In this document: one piece after another, positions 1 through 9,827 of the stretch
Layout of the letters: every line of letters starts with the position of its first letter
Position numbering within the stretch: the first letter of the stretch is position 1
Position numbers and translations under genes: made by a program
Assembly (NCBI GenBank): GCA_002633025.1
Contig: NMRB01000640.1
Span: 53,582-117,581 of the forward strand
From: Notospermus geniculatus
Taxonomy: Eukaryota > Nemertea > Pilidiophora > Heteronemertea > Lineidae
DNA length: 64,000 nt
Reading direction: 5' to 3'
The notes under the pieces: model-generated
What the model was told of the DNA's origin: nothing
Seen by the model: only the letters and a program-made list of their open reading frames with translations
Databases searched by the model: none

Positions 1-417
1 ACAAATTGTGTTGGTTAAACTGCGTGCGTGTGAAAAGTTACACGTGCTGGCATGACATTTCCAAAGGAACTGTACATGTCATGATCATCAGCGCCGCCTC
101 GTGTTTCAATTAAAACCGACTTCCACAATTGCAATTCCAGAGTTGCAGTCCAAAATTCTAGAGATGCAATACTTCCAGAGATGACCCGGTACATACGTTG
201 ACCATTTCAGGAATAACCTCCGGGGTGATAACATTTTCAAAAATACCGTTGGTATCTCGTGCCTGTCTTTCAAATGGATAATGCATTAGCCTCGTTCTGA
301 ATGCGGCGGGTTTTGGTTACGGTATGAAGAACCCGGTCGGTGTGTTTCCATATGACGGATGTTACAGACGTCCACCATTGTGTTTCACGCTTCAATAGCG
401 TCAAGCATTTGAAAAGG
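1..417. other. Intergenic DNA, nothing recognised
   Basis: I see no coding region, RNA gene or clear inverted repeat here. Short open frames have no recognisable protein signature. Confidence 0.5.
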
Positions 418-535
418 CAGGTGTGACAGGCATCAATGTCCTAGGAATGCAAGTCCGTCAAACAATAGCCCGCTGTTGTAAGGTTATATTCGAATGGTCA
501 TGGTCTCCATAGCCATATATTCTAATCCCTCGCTG
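418..535 (+). repeat. Dispersed repeat, also at 21363-21480
   Basis: About 118 bases are nearly identical to 21363-21480 in the same orientation; both contain GTCCTAGGAATGCAAGTCCG and ATATTCTAATCCCTCGCTG. At the second site the repeat follows directly on a tRNA-derived SINE body, so it may be the 3' part of that SINE. No coding potential is seen. Confidence 0.6.
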
Positions 536-1040
536 CGAGATATTCGTTGAAAAAATCTCCTGCTACCTCACATGGACTGAGCATGCATGTTAACGCTGCA
601 AACGAATGTACATGCACATTACATGATAGACAGGTTCATCACAGCCGAACACGTGTAGTCGATCGAATGTCATTACGCTGCTAATTTCTGAGCATCGTTT
701 GAGGCGGGTAATCTGGTCGGAACCTTTCCCCAGGTGACATTTCTGGGGTTGACATCAATCCGTCGAAAGCCTTCATTCCCCGAGCAATCAGCAAAGGCCA
801 GGAAAAGTTGCCACTTTCAGCGATTAAGATCAAACTCGGCGCTTTTTCTATTGATGTCCCATGGTGGTCATGAATCATGGACGAACTGACAGCCACTCGC
901 AACAACCGTTCATTACATTTCGGATGAAAAAAAGACGTCATGGAAGTTACAGGGGTACTGAATTCCTTCCCTATCCTGCGCTAAACATTCCCGCGATAAG
1001 GGAGACCTCTATTGACAATGTTGTTGAACTACCGCTTATC
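536..1040. other. Intergenic DNA, nothing recognised
   Basis: The open frames on both strands are short and resemble no family I know. No repeat shared with the rest of the window was noticed except near the right edge. Confidence 0.4.
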
Positions 1041-1162
1041 AACCTCGCCCCATGTATGTAGAGTAACTCTTGTTCCTAGGGTATCCACGTATGCATTGTA
1101 TTAGGAGCTGTCAGTGAGTTGACCAATAGGTGTCACTACGGCCCAATTCAATGCATGTAGCG
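1040..1162 (+). repeat. Composite dispersed repeat fragment
   Basis: The left part (CTCGCCCCATGTATG, then GTTCCTAGGGTATCCACG) recurs near 30258-30315. The right part (GAGCTGTCAGTGAGTTGACC to CGGCCCAATTCAATG) is the reverse complement of the right end of the TTAA-flanked element at 24619-25080. So this is a relic of one or two dispersed repeats. Confidence 0.55.
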
Positions 1163-1494
1163 GACCCAGTCATTATTGATCTAGACCGAACACTGTCCTG
1201 ATTAAAAACACCAGGACAGACGCAAGCAAATGCATAAAACCATCATGGCGCCCGCTGGTCTATATTTAGCTCAGCGTCGGTCTATTGCTCTTGTAGCTGT
1301 AGAATGACGTCACTTGTCGGGAATCCGCCGTAGATCATTTGCTTTCACCGGTCTTCGAATGCAAGCTGCCCAGAAGACTGGGTACTAGTCTATTCTTGAT
1401 CGCGCACCAATCACGTGGATTTTCCTGTGTATTGGTCCGCTAGAACTTTCCTGCCATCTTTTGGCAATTTGCGCGGCTGACTGCTCCTTTTGTA

Positions 1495-1597
1495 ATCATA
1501 CATTCTCCAACACTGGGGCGAAACACGGTATTGGAGAATGACGCACTCATTCTGACGCCCGCTGTCAACAAAAAGTGGCAATACCGTGGCCCTTTAA
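1495..1597 (+). mobile_element. Family K MITE fragment (right half)
   Basis: The segment from CATTCTCCAACACTGGGGCG to CAATACCGTGGCCCTTTAA matches the right half of the complete family K copy at 42575-42784. It keeps the terminal motif CAATACCGTGG followed by TTAA but has lost the left end. Confidence 0.6.
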
Positions 1598-1743
1598 CTC
1601 TGATTTCTGACTCTAATCAGGCCACAGGTCATTGGTCTAGCGGTATCCGGTGTAATAGAATCGAAATAGGCTGTCCCCCAACAATACATTTATGGATTAA
1701 GCGGCACCATTAATTTGGACTCCAGAGAGACCAAGACCCTTAA

Positions 1744-1945
1744 AGGAGCACGGTATTGGATCTCCATGCGTCATTTGACTGCTGACGTAGAGGGAGCCAC
1801 CTATCGGCAGCAACACGAACTACAAAATGCATTACAAAATGTACGTAGTAAATCGGGTCAATTCGCCGACGACGTAGTTAGTCCCTGGTTTGGAGAATGG
1901 TGCGGTGGCGCAGGCTGTCGAGAAAAGTGGCAATACCGTGGTCCT
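1744..1945. mobile_element. Family K MITE, TTAA target duplication
   Basis: Terminal inverted repeats (AGGAGCACGGTATTG at the left; CAATACCGTGGTCCT at the right) are bracketed by TTAA at 1740-1743 and 1946-1949. The 202-base element has no coding capacity. TTAA duplication is typical of piggyBac and Kolobok transposases; which one mobilised it is not decidable here. Relatives lie at 1495-1597, 24262-24312, 30664-30730, 42575-42784 and 53461-53560. Confidence 0.75.
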
Positions 1946-2078
1946 TTAATCCTGTGACTAACAATACAGGGGGACTTTACGAAGATGGAGCCATGAGATT
2001 CTATCACACCGGCTTGATTCCAATGCAGCCTATCCATTTGCACTGCTACCCTACGAAGAACAAATCTGATGGTAGCGG

Positions 2079-2129
2079 AGCGGTGCGGTGGTGGTGGTGG
2101 TGGTGGTGGTGGTTGTGGTGGTGGTGGTT
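2079..2129 (+). repeat. (TGG)n microsatellite
   Basis: About 50 bases of near-perfect TGG/GTG repeats. The run of tryptophan codons in one frame is an artefact of the repeat, not a protein. Confidence 0.9.
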
Positions 2130-3480
2130 TACTTTCTCTTTATCGGAAAAGAGAAATGGGTTTGTGTACTGTTCAGTTTGCAGTGTCAGATGAAATAGGT
2201 ACATTGTATTGTATCTATTAGCTGGACGGGCTTATTCTTCCAGTTGAAATATTTGTACATCTGTAGTCTGATGGTTGGTAAAAGGTCGGTAAAAAGTGCA
2301 CGTTGTAGGTTATTGGTTAGCCCTAACGCGCCCAAACTCGCCGTTTGGCGAGTTTGGCCTGTACCACACACCCTTGGACATTCAAACCGACATAGAATCG
2401 TAACCAGTGGACCGATTGATGTTCTCCTTGCGTATTTTTTTAATGCGAGACTATCCCCCCCCCCTTGCTCTGTTTAAAGAAACCTGGCTAAAATTGCGTT
2501 TTAACGTTCGTCCCGGGGTCTAGATTGACAGACTCCAAAGTGCAAATCTGACTTGTGGTGACAAAATGGCTATATCTCCGGAACGGAAGCAGCTACCAAT
2601 TTTCAGACGCGTAGGAGCAACGGTTAACGAGATTTAAAGATTGACAACCTGACGAAAACGTAGGCCGAATTTGACTCTTTCCTCACAACTTGCATCTTTG
2701 GCTCCAGTCTGTTTCTCTCGCGGACGTTTTGGAACAACCAAACCTACACGAGGTCGTGGCCCATTTCGTTGCCTCCAGAATGAGTGGCTTGGCGCCAGTT
2801 TTCGTTGCAACTTCGGCGCGTTTTTGTAGACACATCAGAAATTCATGTTGCGCAATGTACACTTTTCAAACTAATTCGGGCGCGAAAGGGTTAGTTTAGG
2901 GTTAGGAAGCGTCGATCATTGATTTTGTCCGATTCAGGTCCAAGATGTACCTATGGTTAACCAAACACAGCAATATGGATGTGATCCCTCGCCAACTTTT
3001 AATCACCATAATCAACGTCATCTCTGATTGAAAGTTAATCAGGACCTGGATGTCACTTTTCAGTAATTTATTAACTAATGACACCTGTTGAGGCAGTTGG
3101 TCATGGTCCTCACTGACAACCTGACGATTGTTCAGACACGGCTCAGCCAGCTACACTCGCCCTGTTCATGTAAATCCGATTTGTCTTCCCATCAGAAAAT
3201 GATCAGAACATCAATTTGATTTTCCTTCGCGATGCGAGACCAAGAAATTTATTCTCTGTAGATTGTACCCCCAAGGCATAGATTTTGTCCGCATGACTGG
3301 TCTGAGAAGGCAAAGGGGTGGAGATTAAATTTGTATAAAGGGGAGGAAGTGAGGACTGCTGGGGGTACATACATGTACATAGCTTGATGATTTAGACCCG
3401 AGGCATTGGCGTTGAACAAATGGGGTGATAGATGGGGATTATTGGTTATTTCCCTACAAATCATTTCAACGGCACTCTTC
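2130..3480. other. Intergenic DNA without recognised gene
   Basis: Only a short perfect hairpin at 2332-2357 (stem CCAAACTCGCC, loop GTTT) and a run of C at about 2455-2465 stand out. No homology to a protein family is evident in any frame. Confidence 0.45.
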
Positions 3481-3840
3481 AGAACTGTAATTCAAAACGT
3501 CACACTAAACCCTGAATGTGCCGATTTAATAGACGTTGGTTAAGCTAATCATTGGTTCCACCAAAAATAGATAGGCATGCGAAAAATGTACAACTAAATT
3601 TTTCCCCAAAAGCCCCGTTTTCTAAGCTCTGTACAGCGCTTAATATCCATATAAACGGGGCTTTTTGGCAAAAATTTAGTTGCACATTTTTCGCTCGCTT
3701 ATCTGTTTTTGGTGGAACCAATGGTCAACTTAGCAAACGTCTAGTAAATCGGCCCAATGTTGTATAAAGATGTGCATGTACATGTACAACACTTTTGATC
3801 GAAGAAAGTGTTTGATAAACAACATCCCAGTAATTAGGGT
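3481..3840 (-). repeat. Dispersed repeat L, split by a foldback MITE
   Basis: The flanks of the nested element (AACTGTAATTCAAAACGTC at the left; AAGAAAGTGTTTGATAAACA at the right) are the reverse complement of a repeat at about 35230-35475, 39855-40110 and 45630-45730. When the insertion is removed the two halves join exactly as in those copies. Function unknown; probably an old transposon. Confidence 0.6.
3520..3755. mobile_element. Foldback MITE with AAT duplication
   Basis: A long imperfect palindrome has arms of about 100 bases. The outer ends are GTGCCGATTTAAT and the reverse complement of CTAGTAAATCGGCCC. It sits inside repeat L; the interrupted host reads CCTGAAT/GTTGTATAAAG, giving a direct AAT (or AATGT) duplication. 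A 3-bp duplication would fit PIF/Harbinger-like transposition; that assignment is an inference. Confidence 0.7.
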
Positions 3841-3862
3841 CTATTCTTGATACAGCTTTTAA

Positions 3863-3947
3863 AGGGAATTAGTCGCGGCTGTCAAAAATGACAATAAAAA
3901 TAATTTCGCGGCCCACGAAATTCACAATTTTAAAATTACAAATATCC
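3863..3947 (+). mobile_element. Terminal fragment of TTAA-type MITE
   Basis: A TTAA at 3859-3862 is followed by AGGGAATTAGTCGCGGCTGT. The same end lies in reverse orientation at about 13262-13354, and a weaker relative begins the element at 24619-25080. The other end is not identified, because a foldback follows at once. Confidence 0.5.
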
Positions 3948-4237
3948 TCTATCGGTCTAACGTCATACGCTAAAAGACGCTCTTGCAGCAGGCGATATTT
4001 GTGGTACCAACCATCTCCTGAATTAGATTACGTCATGGAAATGAAGCCCAATTTCGTGTTTCGTACTTCGTGTTTCGTCAGATTTGCGAAATAATCTGAC
4101 GAAAGACGAAGTACGAAATACGAAATTGGGCTTCATTTCCATGACGTAATGTATTTCAGGAGATGGTTGGTACCACAAATACATGTAGCGCCTGCTGCAA
4201 GACCGTCTTTTAGCGTATGACGTTAGATCGATATAGT
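3948..4237. mobile_element. Long foldback element, near-perfect palindrome
   Basis: The left arm from ATCGGTCTAACGTCATACGC pairs with the right arm ending GCGTATGACGTTAGATCGAT. The centre near 4085 is a short loop between CGTCAGAT and ATCTGACG. Arms are about 135 bases. A diverged half copy follows at about 4340-4470. Confidence 0.75.
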
Positions 4238-4339
4238 TACACTGTATATTAAATGTTGAAATTTATCTTTCCTTCCCACTTCGTAGATACGAAATGGAAA
4301 TTTAAAAATTCAAGATGCACCATAATTCTCTCGGTTTTA

Positions 4340-4470
4340 CATGATATGCTAAAAGAAGCAGTGGCGGCAGTGATATCTGTGGTAGCAACCATCTCCAGAA
4401 ATACATTCGGTCCACCAAATGAAGTTGAAATTCGTATTTCGTACTTGGTGTTTCGCCATATTGGCGAAAC
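4340..4470. repeat. Diverged half copy of the foldback at 3948-4237
   Basis: Shared words include GGTAGCAACCATCTCC, CAGAAATACATT and TTTCGTACTTGGTGTTTCG in the same order as one arm of the neighbouring palindrome. It has no second arm. Confidence 0.5.
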
Positions 4471-4491
4471 CTCGGTAAAATTATAAAAATA

Positions 4492-4604
4492 GAGAGTTTT
4501 CGCAATTCCCCGAACGCCAATCCCATTGTTCGACGGCGCGAAGAAGGCACGGAACAAGAGGATAGACGTCGCGTTGGCGTTTCGGGGGCTTTGCGAAAAC
4601 TCCC
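4492..4604. mobile_element. Short MITE, TA target, GAGAGTTTTCGCAA ends
   Basis: Inverted ends GAGAGTTTTCGCAA and TTGCGAAAACTCCC are flanked by TA at 4490-4491 and 4605-4606. Arms of about 35 bases extend inward. The ends resemble those of two other elements in this window (27485-27633 and 29008-29444), suggesting a shared, probably Tc1/mariner-type, transposase. Confidence 0.7.
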
Positions 4605-4641
4605 TATTATATAAATTCGTACAAACGCGAACTCTACTCGG

Positions 4642-4896
4642 CTAATAATGGTAATAATGGTGCGTTCTTATATAGCGCTTCATAGCGTATTACGCTCTCT
4701 AAGCGATTCACACATTATTACCCCAGCCTATGATTCAGAAACCTTCCTGTAGAAACCAGAGGACAGCCACAATATAGCGCACACGATGGGCATTTCAGGC
4801 AGTTGAGAGTTACAGAGTGGCACGGCCGGGGATCGAACCCGCGACCTTCCGATCACGAGTCCACAGCCCTAACCATTATGCCACCGCGCTCCCCGG
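4642..4896 (-). mobile_element. tRNA-derived SINE
   Basis: On the minus strand the head begins GGGGAGCGCGGTGGCATAAT and contains an A-box-like stretch and a canonical B box (GGTTCGATCC) at tRNA-like spacing. Next comes an unrelated body, then a 3' end with AGCGCTATATAAGAACGC and a short ATTATTACC repeat tail. That tail resembles L2-clade LINE 3' ends used by V-SINE-like elements, which is an inference. It is not a functional tRNA gene because the acceptor stem and body continue into the SINE. Confidence 0.75.
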
Positions 4897-5145
4897 TTGA
4901 CCTTTCTGAACATAAAAAGATAATTCATCAATCATATTTCTATCCTCTTCTAATTTTCCTGCTTCTGTAGCGACAGCTGCTCCTTTTGTTCACAGCGATC
5001 TCCGGAGAGGAGGCAGCGGTGAAAGAGGAAATTAATCTACGACAGCGATGGGAATACATTGCATATACAGTCTGCTGGTCGTGTCGTTTCCTCACTCATC
5101 GTGCCATATGTAGATTCTTTTAAATATAAATTTTGTTCAGAGGCC
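4897..5145. other. Intergenic DNA, nothing recognised
   Basis: No gene, array or strong inverted repeat seen. Confidence 0.4.
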
Positions 5146-5668
5146 GAGGAAAGGTAGTCGCGGGCGCCCAGACCCTGTATAATGCATAGCATATACGAGG
5201 GTCTGGGACAGAGCGACGATTCTGTTGTGACGGTGATTTTATTTCATCACCGGTCGCTGAGTGGCTAATCTGGGACAGAGCTAGTCATTCATTCTCATCC
5301 GCCGATTCCTCCCATTTGAAAATCCAAATCCGGCTGCTGATTGGGCAAGAGAAGTGATCATGTGATCTCATCATGGCGACGACCATAAAATGTCAGTTGG
5401 GATTTCTCCACGACGTCTTCCACAGGGATACACAAATTCCTGCTCAGTTTTCAGCCTGAAATTGAACTCCTAGTAAGTTGTACGCTGTTTCAGATCACTT
5501 CAGCAATCGATTCATTGCCAGATTCAGACATTTTGGAAGGTTGCGAGGTGAAATGTAATCCATTAATGGGAACAACCATCTTATGTCACGTGACCTTCTA
5601 CAGCATTACCCACAATGCACTGTATTACAGTGGAAATGTCGGTCTGGTCCAGACGTTCATATCACGTA

Positions 5669-6588
5669 CACTGTAAATCTAAAGTGTTTAAAGTCTGAAC
5701 ACGAAACTAAACGGGAATATGCAACATATTTTAAACATCTAAACGCGTTTAGTTCTCCATATTCCAACGAAATAGATTAATGTGTTTCCATGACGGCAAA
5801 AAATTATTTAACCGACTGATTTAGACTGAAAAAGTGACAAAAAAGCGTTGGAAGATGAAGGAAAAAAGTATAAAAAGGCACGCAGTAAAGAGTGAATAAT
5901 ACCGGCAGGCAGATTCGATCCAGGGCCCACCAACATGCATAATCTGGACCAACGCTCTAACCACTACGCCACTGGGGCTACACGCCCTGGCCTGGAATTT
6001 TTCTTTGGGTAATTCGGAAAACCTGTCTACTGTATTATTTCCTCCTGAACGTTAAAGCGTGAAGTTAGACCTGGAATAAGTTTATTCCACCTTTATGCAT
6101 CTGATTTATATCTTTTATATCCTGGGGGAAAAAAATTCGCCGGCGGGAGATATAGCGAAACGACAAATTTGACCAATTCCACCCGAGCCGTGAACCAGCC
6201 CTAAACACGATGTTCAGGATTCCTTCATGTTTCGTGTTTAGGGGAAACTGAACGAGATGTTTATAAGTTAAACAAGACATTTACAAGACATTTAGATTTA
6301 CTGTTTTCTAAATGCAGTGTTTAGGTCATCTGTTCATTTCTAATGGAAAACTAATCGCGTTTAGATGTTTAAAAAGTGTTGCATATTCCCGTTTAGTTTC
6401 GTGTTTAGACTTTAGATTTACAGTACAACAAATGATATATTTCGGCATTTTAGGCAACAAGACGTATGTTTCTAGGCGGATAGAACGCCTGTCCTGATGA
6501 TATGTTCAGTTATATTCACGTAATGTGTTAAGTTGTGTTTTGTTAAACACAAAACTAAACGCTAAACGCGTCACCTGGATTTACAGTG
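5669..6588. mobile_element. Element E, TA target, CACTGTAAATC ends
   Basis: Inverted ends CACTGTAAATC and GATTTACAGTG are bracketed by TA at 5667-5668 and 6589-6590. The homologous site at 46121-46122 in M2 is empty and has a single TA, so this insertion is directly demonstrated. Inner arms rich in GTTTAG words fold on each other (5680-5760 with 6345-6424). No transposase is encoded. TA duplication suggests a Tc1/mariner-type source. Confidence 0.8.
5903..5985 (-). mobile_element. tRNA-like SINE head nested in element E
   Basis: On the minus strand the block starts GTAGCCCCAGTGGCGTAGTG, continues with GGTTAGAGCG and has a B-box-like GGATCGAATC at tRNA spacing. It is an insertion in element E rather than a functional tRNA; body and tail are not clear. 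Confidence 0.55.
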
Positions 6589-6775
6589 TAGCTTGCGGAG
6601 TGATTGAACGGCTGGGTGTCCGAGACTAAGGAAAAGGCTGTAGTTCTTAAATCAAAACGTCACGTCTCGACCAAGTCAGACCATCCCTTGCAAGCTTTTT
6701 AATGCTGAAAGGCCGGGTGGAAATTTTGAAAATTGACATGCTCCTGGCGGGAGGCGGCTTGGGTTCTATGACTCT

Positions 6776-7202
6776 CAAGCTCGGCGCATAGCCTACTGCA
6801 TGACGTATAACGCTCAGACGTATTTGGCACGGCCTTTAGGCCTCGTTCACACGGGCACGCATACGGCGTATAGGGTCGAGAGTAACGCGTATAGCGTAAA
6901 AATACTTCTACCTTGAGTCAATGAGCTGTTCACACGCTACTGCTGGCGTAAATTAATGCATGGCGCTACCGCATTACGCTCAACCCCATACGCCTACGCG
7001 TGCCCGTGTGAACGAGGCCTAATTGAAATGGCTGAGCCACGAAATTTCGCAGCGTGCGCCTGTTGGCACAGTCATATTTGTGGCTGTACCATATTCCTCG
7101 AATCCAATCGGTTTTATATTTGGTGCACCCGCACACAGCGGCGCAACAATATTCTGGTCTCAGCCAATTCTGTACGACCTCGTCAGTGTGCGCCTGGCTT
7201 TA
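6776..7202. mobile_element. Family N MITE (N1), interrupted
   Basis: It shares GAAATGGCTGAGCCACGAAA, GCAGCGTGCGCCTG and TATTCTGGTCTCAGCCAAT with copies at 15222-15498 and 22684-22987. Ends resemble AAGCTAGGCGCACA and GTGTGCGCCTGGCTTTA. A palindromic MITE occupies 6839-7019. Confidence 0.65.
6839..7019. mobile_element. Palindromic MITE nested in N1, TA target
   Basis: Ends GGCCTCGTTCACACGGGCAC and its complement GTGCCCGTGTGAACGAGGCC are flanked by TA on both sides. The uninterrupted copy N2 reads GCCTTATTGAAATGG at the same place, confirming the insertion. Confidence 0.8.
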
Positions 7203-7742
7203 GAAAGGCCCACGTGACGAGAAAAATGCCTTTTTTTCAGAAAAATCCAGTAATGTAGGGGTTAAGATATCTGCTTCGTTCCAGAGCTGGATCCGTTCCG
7301 TCTTTTCGATGCGGCCTACGTTCCAGTACCTCTTCCTATTTCAACGAGGTTTCTTCTAAAAAAAGACCCTTGTTATCTGAAACGAATGAAATCGCACGCA
7401 AGACATGTCGTGTCGAATCAGCAAGAACGACATGCAATAGATGTGGGCTTCACGTCGGCTTCAATGAAAAAAAGGCCCATCTTTTGCTTCCCGATAGGGA
7501 CCAGATCCGCCTTAGATGTAGCAGACGGCTGTCGTCACTGCACGCAACAAAACTGCGTCAGTTAATTGGCGGAAACCATCCAATCATCTCTTTAGAGGGT
7601 TGTATTGACATCACGTAATAATCTTCTGACTTTGTTGTCACGAGTGTTTTTATCAGCAACGCGTAGTTTGTTGGATTGTCATTTAAAGAGACAATCTCAT
7701 ACCCAGAGTTCAATGCCACATTAAACTCTGGAAAGGGCTAGA
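7203..7742. other. Intergenic DNA, nothing recognised
   Basis: No protein family signature and no obvious repeat shared with the rest of the window. Confidence 0.4.
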
Positions 7743-7922
7743 CAGGTGTAATGTATGAGAATGCCTCCCGTATGACAATGCCCGCTTTATTGTTCGGCGG
7801 ACACTCAAATACAGAAAGACATGTTGATCAGTGCCTCCCCCATTGTCACGTCGCGGCTTATTCCGTCAACCTTTTGTTGGGAGGCACTAGCAAACGGGGG
7901 GCAGTGAAAAACATTACACCTG
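7743..7922. mobile_element. Family Q element (Q1)
   Basis: Inverted ends CAGGTGTAATG and CATTACACCTG enclose 180 bases. Q2 (23813-23974) carries the same body in reverse complement, including CAATAAAGCGGG and AGACATGTTGATCAGTGCCT words. No coding potential. Confidence 0.7.
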
Positions 7923-8045
7923 GTTCGAATCCAGCCCGGCCCATCAGGGATTTCATTCTCGGCTCTTCAGTCCGTCGCATGTGGGACAGTAAGCCGTGGT
8001 GCCTTGTACCTTCTGTCTTTGCAAGTGAGGAACATGGGTAGCCTG
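7923..8045 (+). mobile_element. SINE J fragment (B box and body)
   Basis: The segment begins GTTCGAATCCAGCCCGGCCC (B box), followed by CTCTTCAGTCCGTCGCATG and GTGCCTTGTACCTTCTG. The same series occurs in reverse at 23540-23690. The tRNA-like head is missing here because Q1 abuts the B box. Confidence 0.65.
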
Positions 8046-8726
8046 AGTGTGAGATGGCCTCCTCCGTACTTACCAGGGCCAATGCTATATCGTCGACCCT
8101 GACGGAAAATGAAATAGAATACAATCTAGAAATCCGCGAGAAATTTTATGCCGCAAAGATGGCGACCGATACCGAAGCGGCTGCGGCGATGTCACACGTC
8201 TTCTGTAGTCACCGCTACGTACCCACTTTGCATCTACAGTAACGCTCCACCCCCTACATCCAGCCAGATACATGTAACTTTACTACACTTCCATAAAACC
8301 ATCTATTGATGTTTCTATCAATTTGAAATAATATTTCCCGTTGGTTTCCCGATAGATGTGACGCGAATACCGGCTGTACATTATTTTCCGATGTCTTTGT
8401 GATATTATAGACGTTACTGGCGTAGGTGTTTGTACCATTCGGGTCTATTCAATGCAAACGCATCCTGTTTCTCGCTGTCATGTCTCTGCTTGTTTTTTCC
8501 TAAGCTACGCGCGTCAAGGAGCTTTGTAATGATCTGCATTCGTTCATCATCCGGGATTGTCACACACAAAAACCTCATAGCTGTAGTAAGCGAAGATAAC
8601 ATGACGCCTTCTGTACCAAACGTGCTTTTGAACGCGTATGACATGGTTAGCTCTGAGACAGCAGCGCAGTACACGCACATTTCTTTAAAGATTAGACGTG
8701 TACAGTTACTACAGCACAACGTGTTA
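8046..8726. other. Intergenic DNA, no gene recognised
   Basis: Two opposing frames of about 115 codons overlap at 8414-8777; neither has family signatures or plausible splice context, and both run into repeats, so I do not call a gene. Confidence 0.4.
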
Positions 8727-9043
8727 ATGTCGTCTAAACCAGGGTACCCAGGACCCATATTCATAAAACCCTGCTAGGCTTAGTTGCCTGCTAAAGTGCC
8801 TATAGTTTGTGCAGGTCAATGCACACAACTGGCAGCCAACTGAGCTAGCAGGGTTTTATGAATATGGGCCCAGGTTACGGAGTTAGGATGGCTAGCGTTG
8901 ACGGTTAGGGTCAGGACTAGGTTTAGGATTAGGGTAGGTGTCAGTGACAAGGGTTGGGGGTCAGGGTTGGGGCTAGGTTTAGGAGCTTTGGCTAGGAATT
9001 AGTGTGTAGGATCAGGACTGGACGACAGTCACCCATTCAGCGT
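8727..9043 (+). repeat. Telomere-like interspersed repeat P1
   Basis: The body is a degenerate run of TTAGG/TTAGGG-like words (GGTTAGGGTCAGGACTAGG, GGTTTAGGATTAGGG). It is bounded by AATGTCGTCTAAACC at the left and GGACGACAGTCACCCATTCA at the right. P2 (23333-23523) and the reversed P3 (33343-33537) have the same borders. MITE B1 interrupts the left part. Confidence 0.7.
8753..8869. mobile_element. MITE B1, CCAGG target duplication
   Basis: Inverted ends ACCCATATTCATAAAACC and GGTTTTATGAATATGGGC enclose 117 bases. CCAGG lies at 8748-8752 and again at 8870-8874. The uninterrupted repeat P3 has a single CCAGG at the same place (GTACCCAGGTTACG on its strand), so the 5-bp duplication is supported by an empty site. 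Confidence 0.8.
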
Positions 9044-9339
9044 TACTACAATCATAAATATATTTTATATCATGGATATACAGATATCCAAAATACAGCA
9101 CAAAAACGACATAAAAAATGACAAATGCTCCGATCAAACATGTTTGTTGTAGCCTACAGTAAAGTCGTCGCCGAATTTCGCAAATTTTCGGCCCCAATCG
9201 GGGTCTTCCTCAAGTATTGTCTAGTAGAGATCCCAGAAGTGAATGAGCTGGATCCTTATTGTGGATTAATAGTTGTAATGAAGAAACCCTGAAAAAAAAA
9301 CAGGAAGATGTGAAAAGTTTAGGCTGACCAAAAGCAGGA

Positions 9340-9575
9340 GCGTAGCTTGCTTTTATGGGCTAGGGAGGCAAAGTTGATTGAGTCTGGAGGGCTAAGTCGG
9401 AGGGACCCCCAGAAAAACATTGAATATCTACATCCTCTCAGATGCATTTTCCTGACATCTGACACAACAATAACTTGGCTCGAAGAGGGAAAATAACCTT
9501 TTTTAGAGGAAAAATTTGTTTTGTTACTTTTTGCTCTGGGTGGGCATTTGCCCCCCCCCCCCCCCNTTACAAAGA
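9340..9575 (+). repeat. Dispersed repeat with C run
   Basis: GCATTTTCCTGACATCTGA, GGACCCCCAGAAAA and a terminal run of C ending in an ambiguous base (9566) match the layout at 50330-50640. Probably the same non-autonomous element; borders uncertain. Confidence 0.45.
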
Positions 9576-9827
9576 GAAGACATGTATATACAGAGAAGGC
9601 CTGTTATTAGTAGACGCGTGATTGCGCTGAAAGAATGACTTGTGTAATTTAGAATGAGTAAAGTATGGAATGAAGAAAATAAGAGGAAAATGAGCTGTAA
9701 CCTGCACACTCCAATAACCAAAATATGGCATCGGTAATAGATGAATAGATATAAGGAAAAATGGAGTAAAAGCCGAGGTGAGCGGCCCTGCCACTCAAAG
9801 GCCGAAGTACGGAATAGGGAATGGGCA

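Larger units (their letters stand above)
5155..6628. mobile_element. Family M element (M1), 9-bp duplication, interrupted
   Basis: The ends TAGTCGCGGGCGCCCAG and CTGGGTGTCCGAGACTA are inverted. The flanks are GAGGAAAGG at the left and AGGAAAAGG at the right, a 9-bp duplication with one indel. About 555 bases belong to the element; the rest is element E inserted at a TA. The reverse-complement copy M2 at 46094-47212 lacks E. A 9-bp duplication fits Mutator-like (MULE) transposition. Confidence 0.75.

Noticed and set aside
2079-2129. Poly-tryptophan coding stretch
   Set aside because: (TGG)n microsatellite artefact.
4815-4896. Functional tRNA gene on the minus strand
   Set aside because: The head continues into a SINE body and tail without a proper acceptor stem, so it is a SINE promoter.
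8414-8777. Gene on either strand (about 115 codons each)
   Set aside because: Two opposing frames overlap, without family signatures, and both end in repeats.
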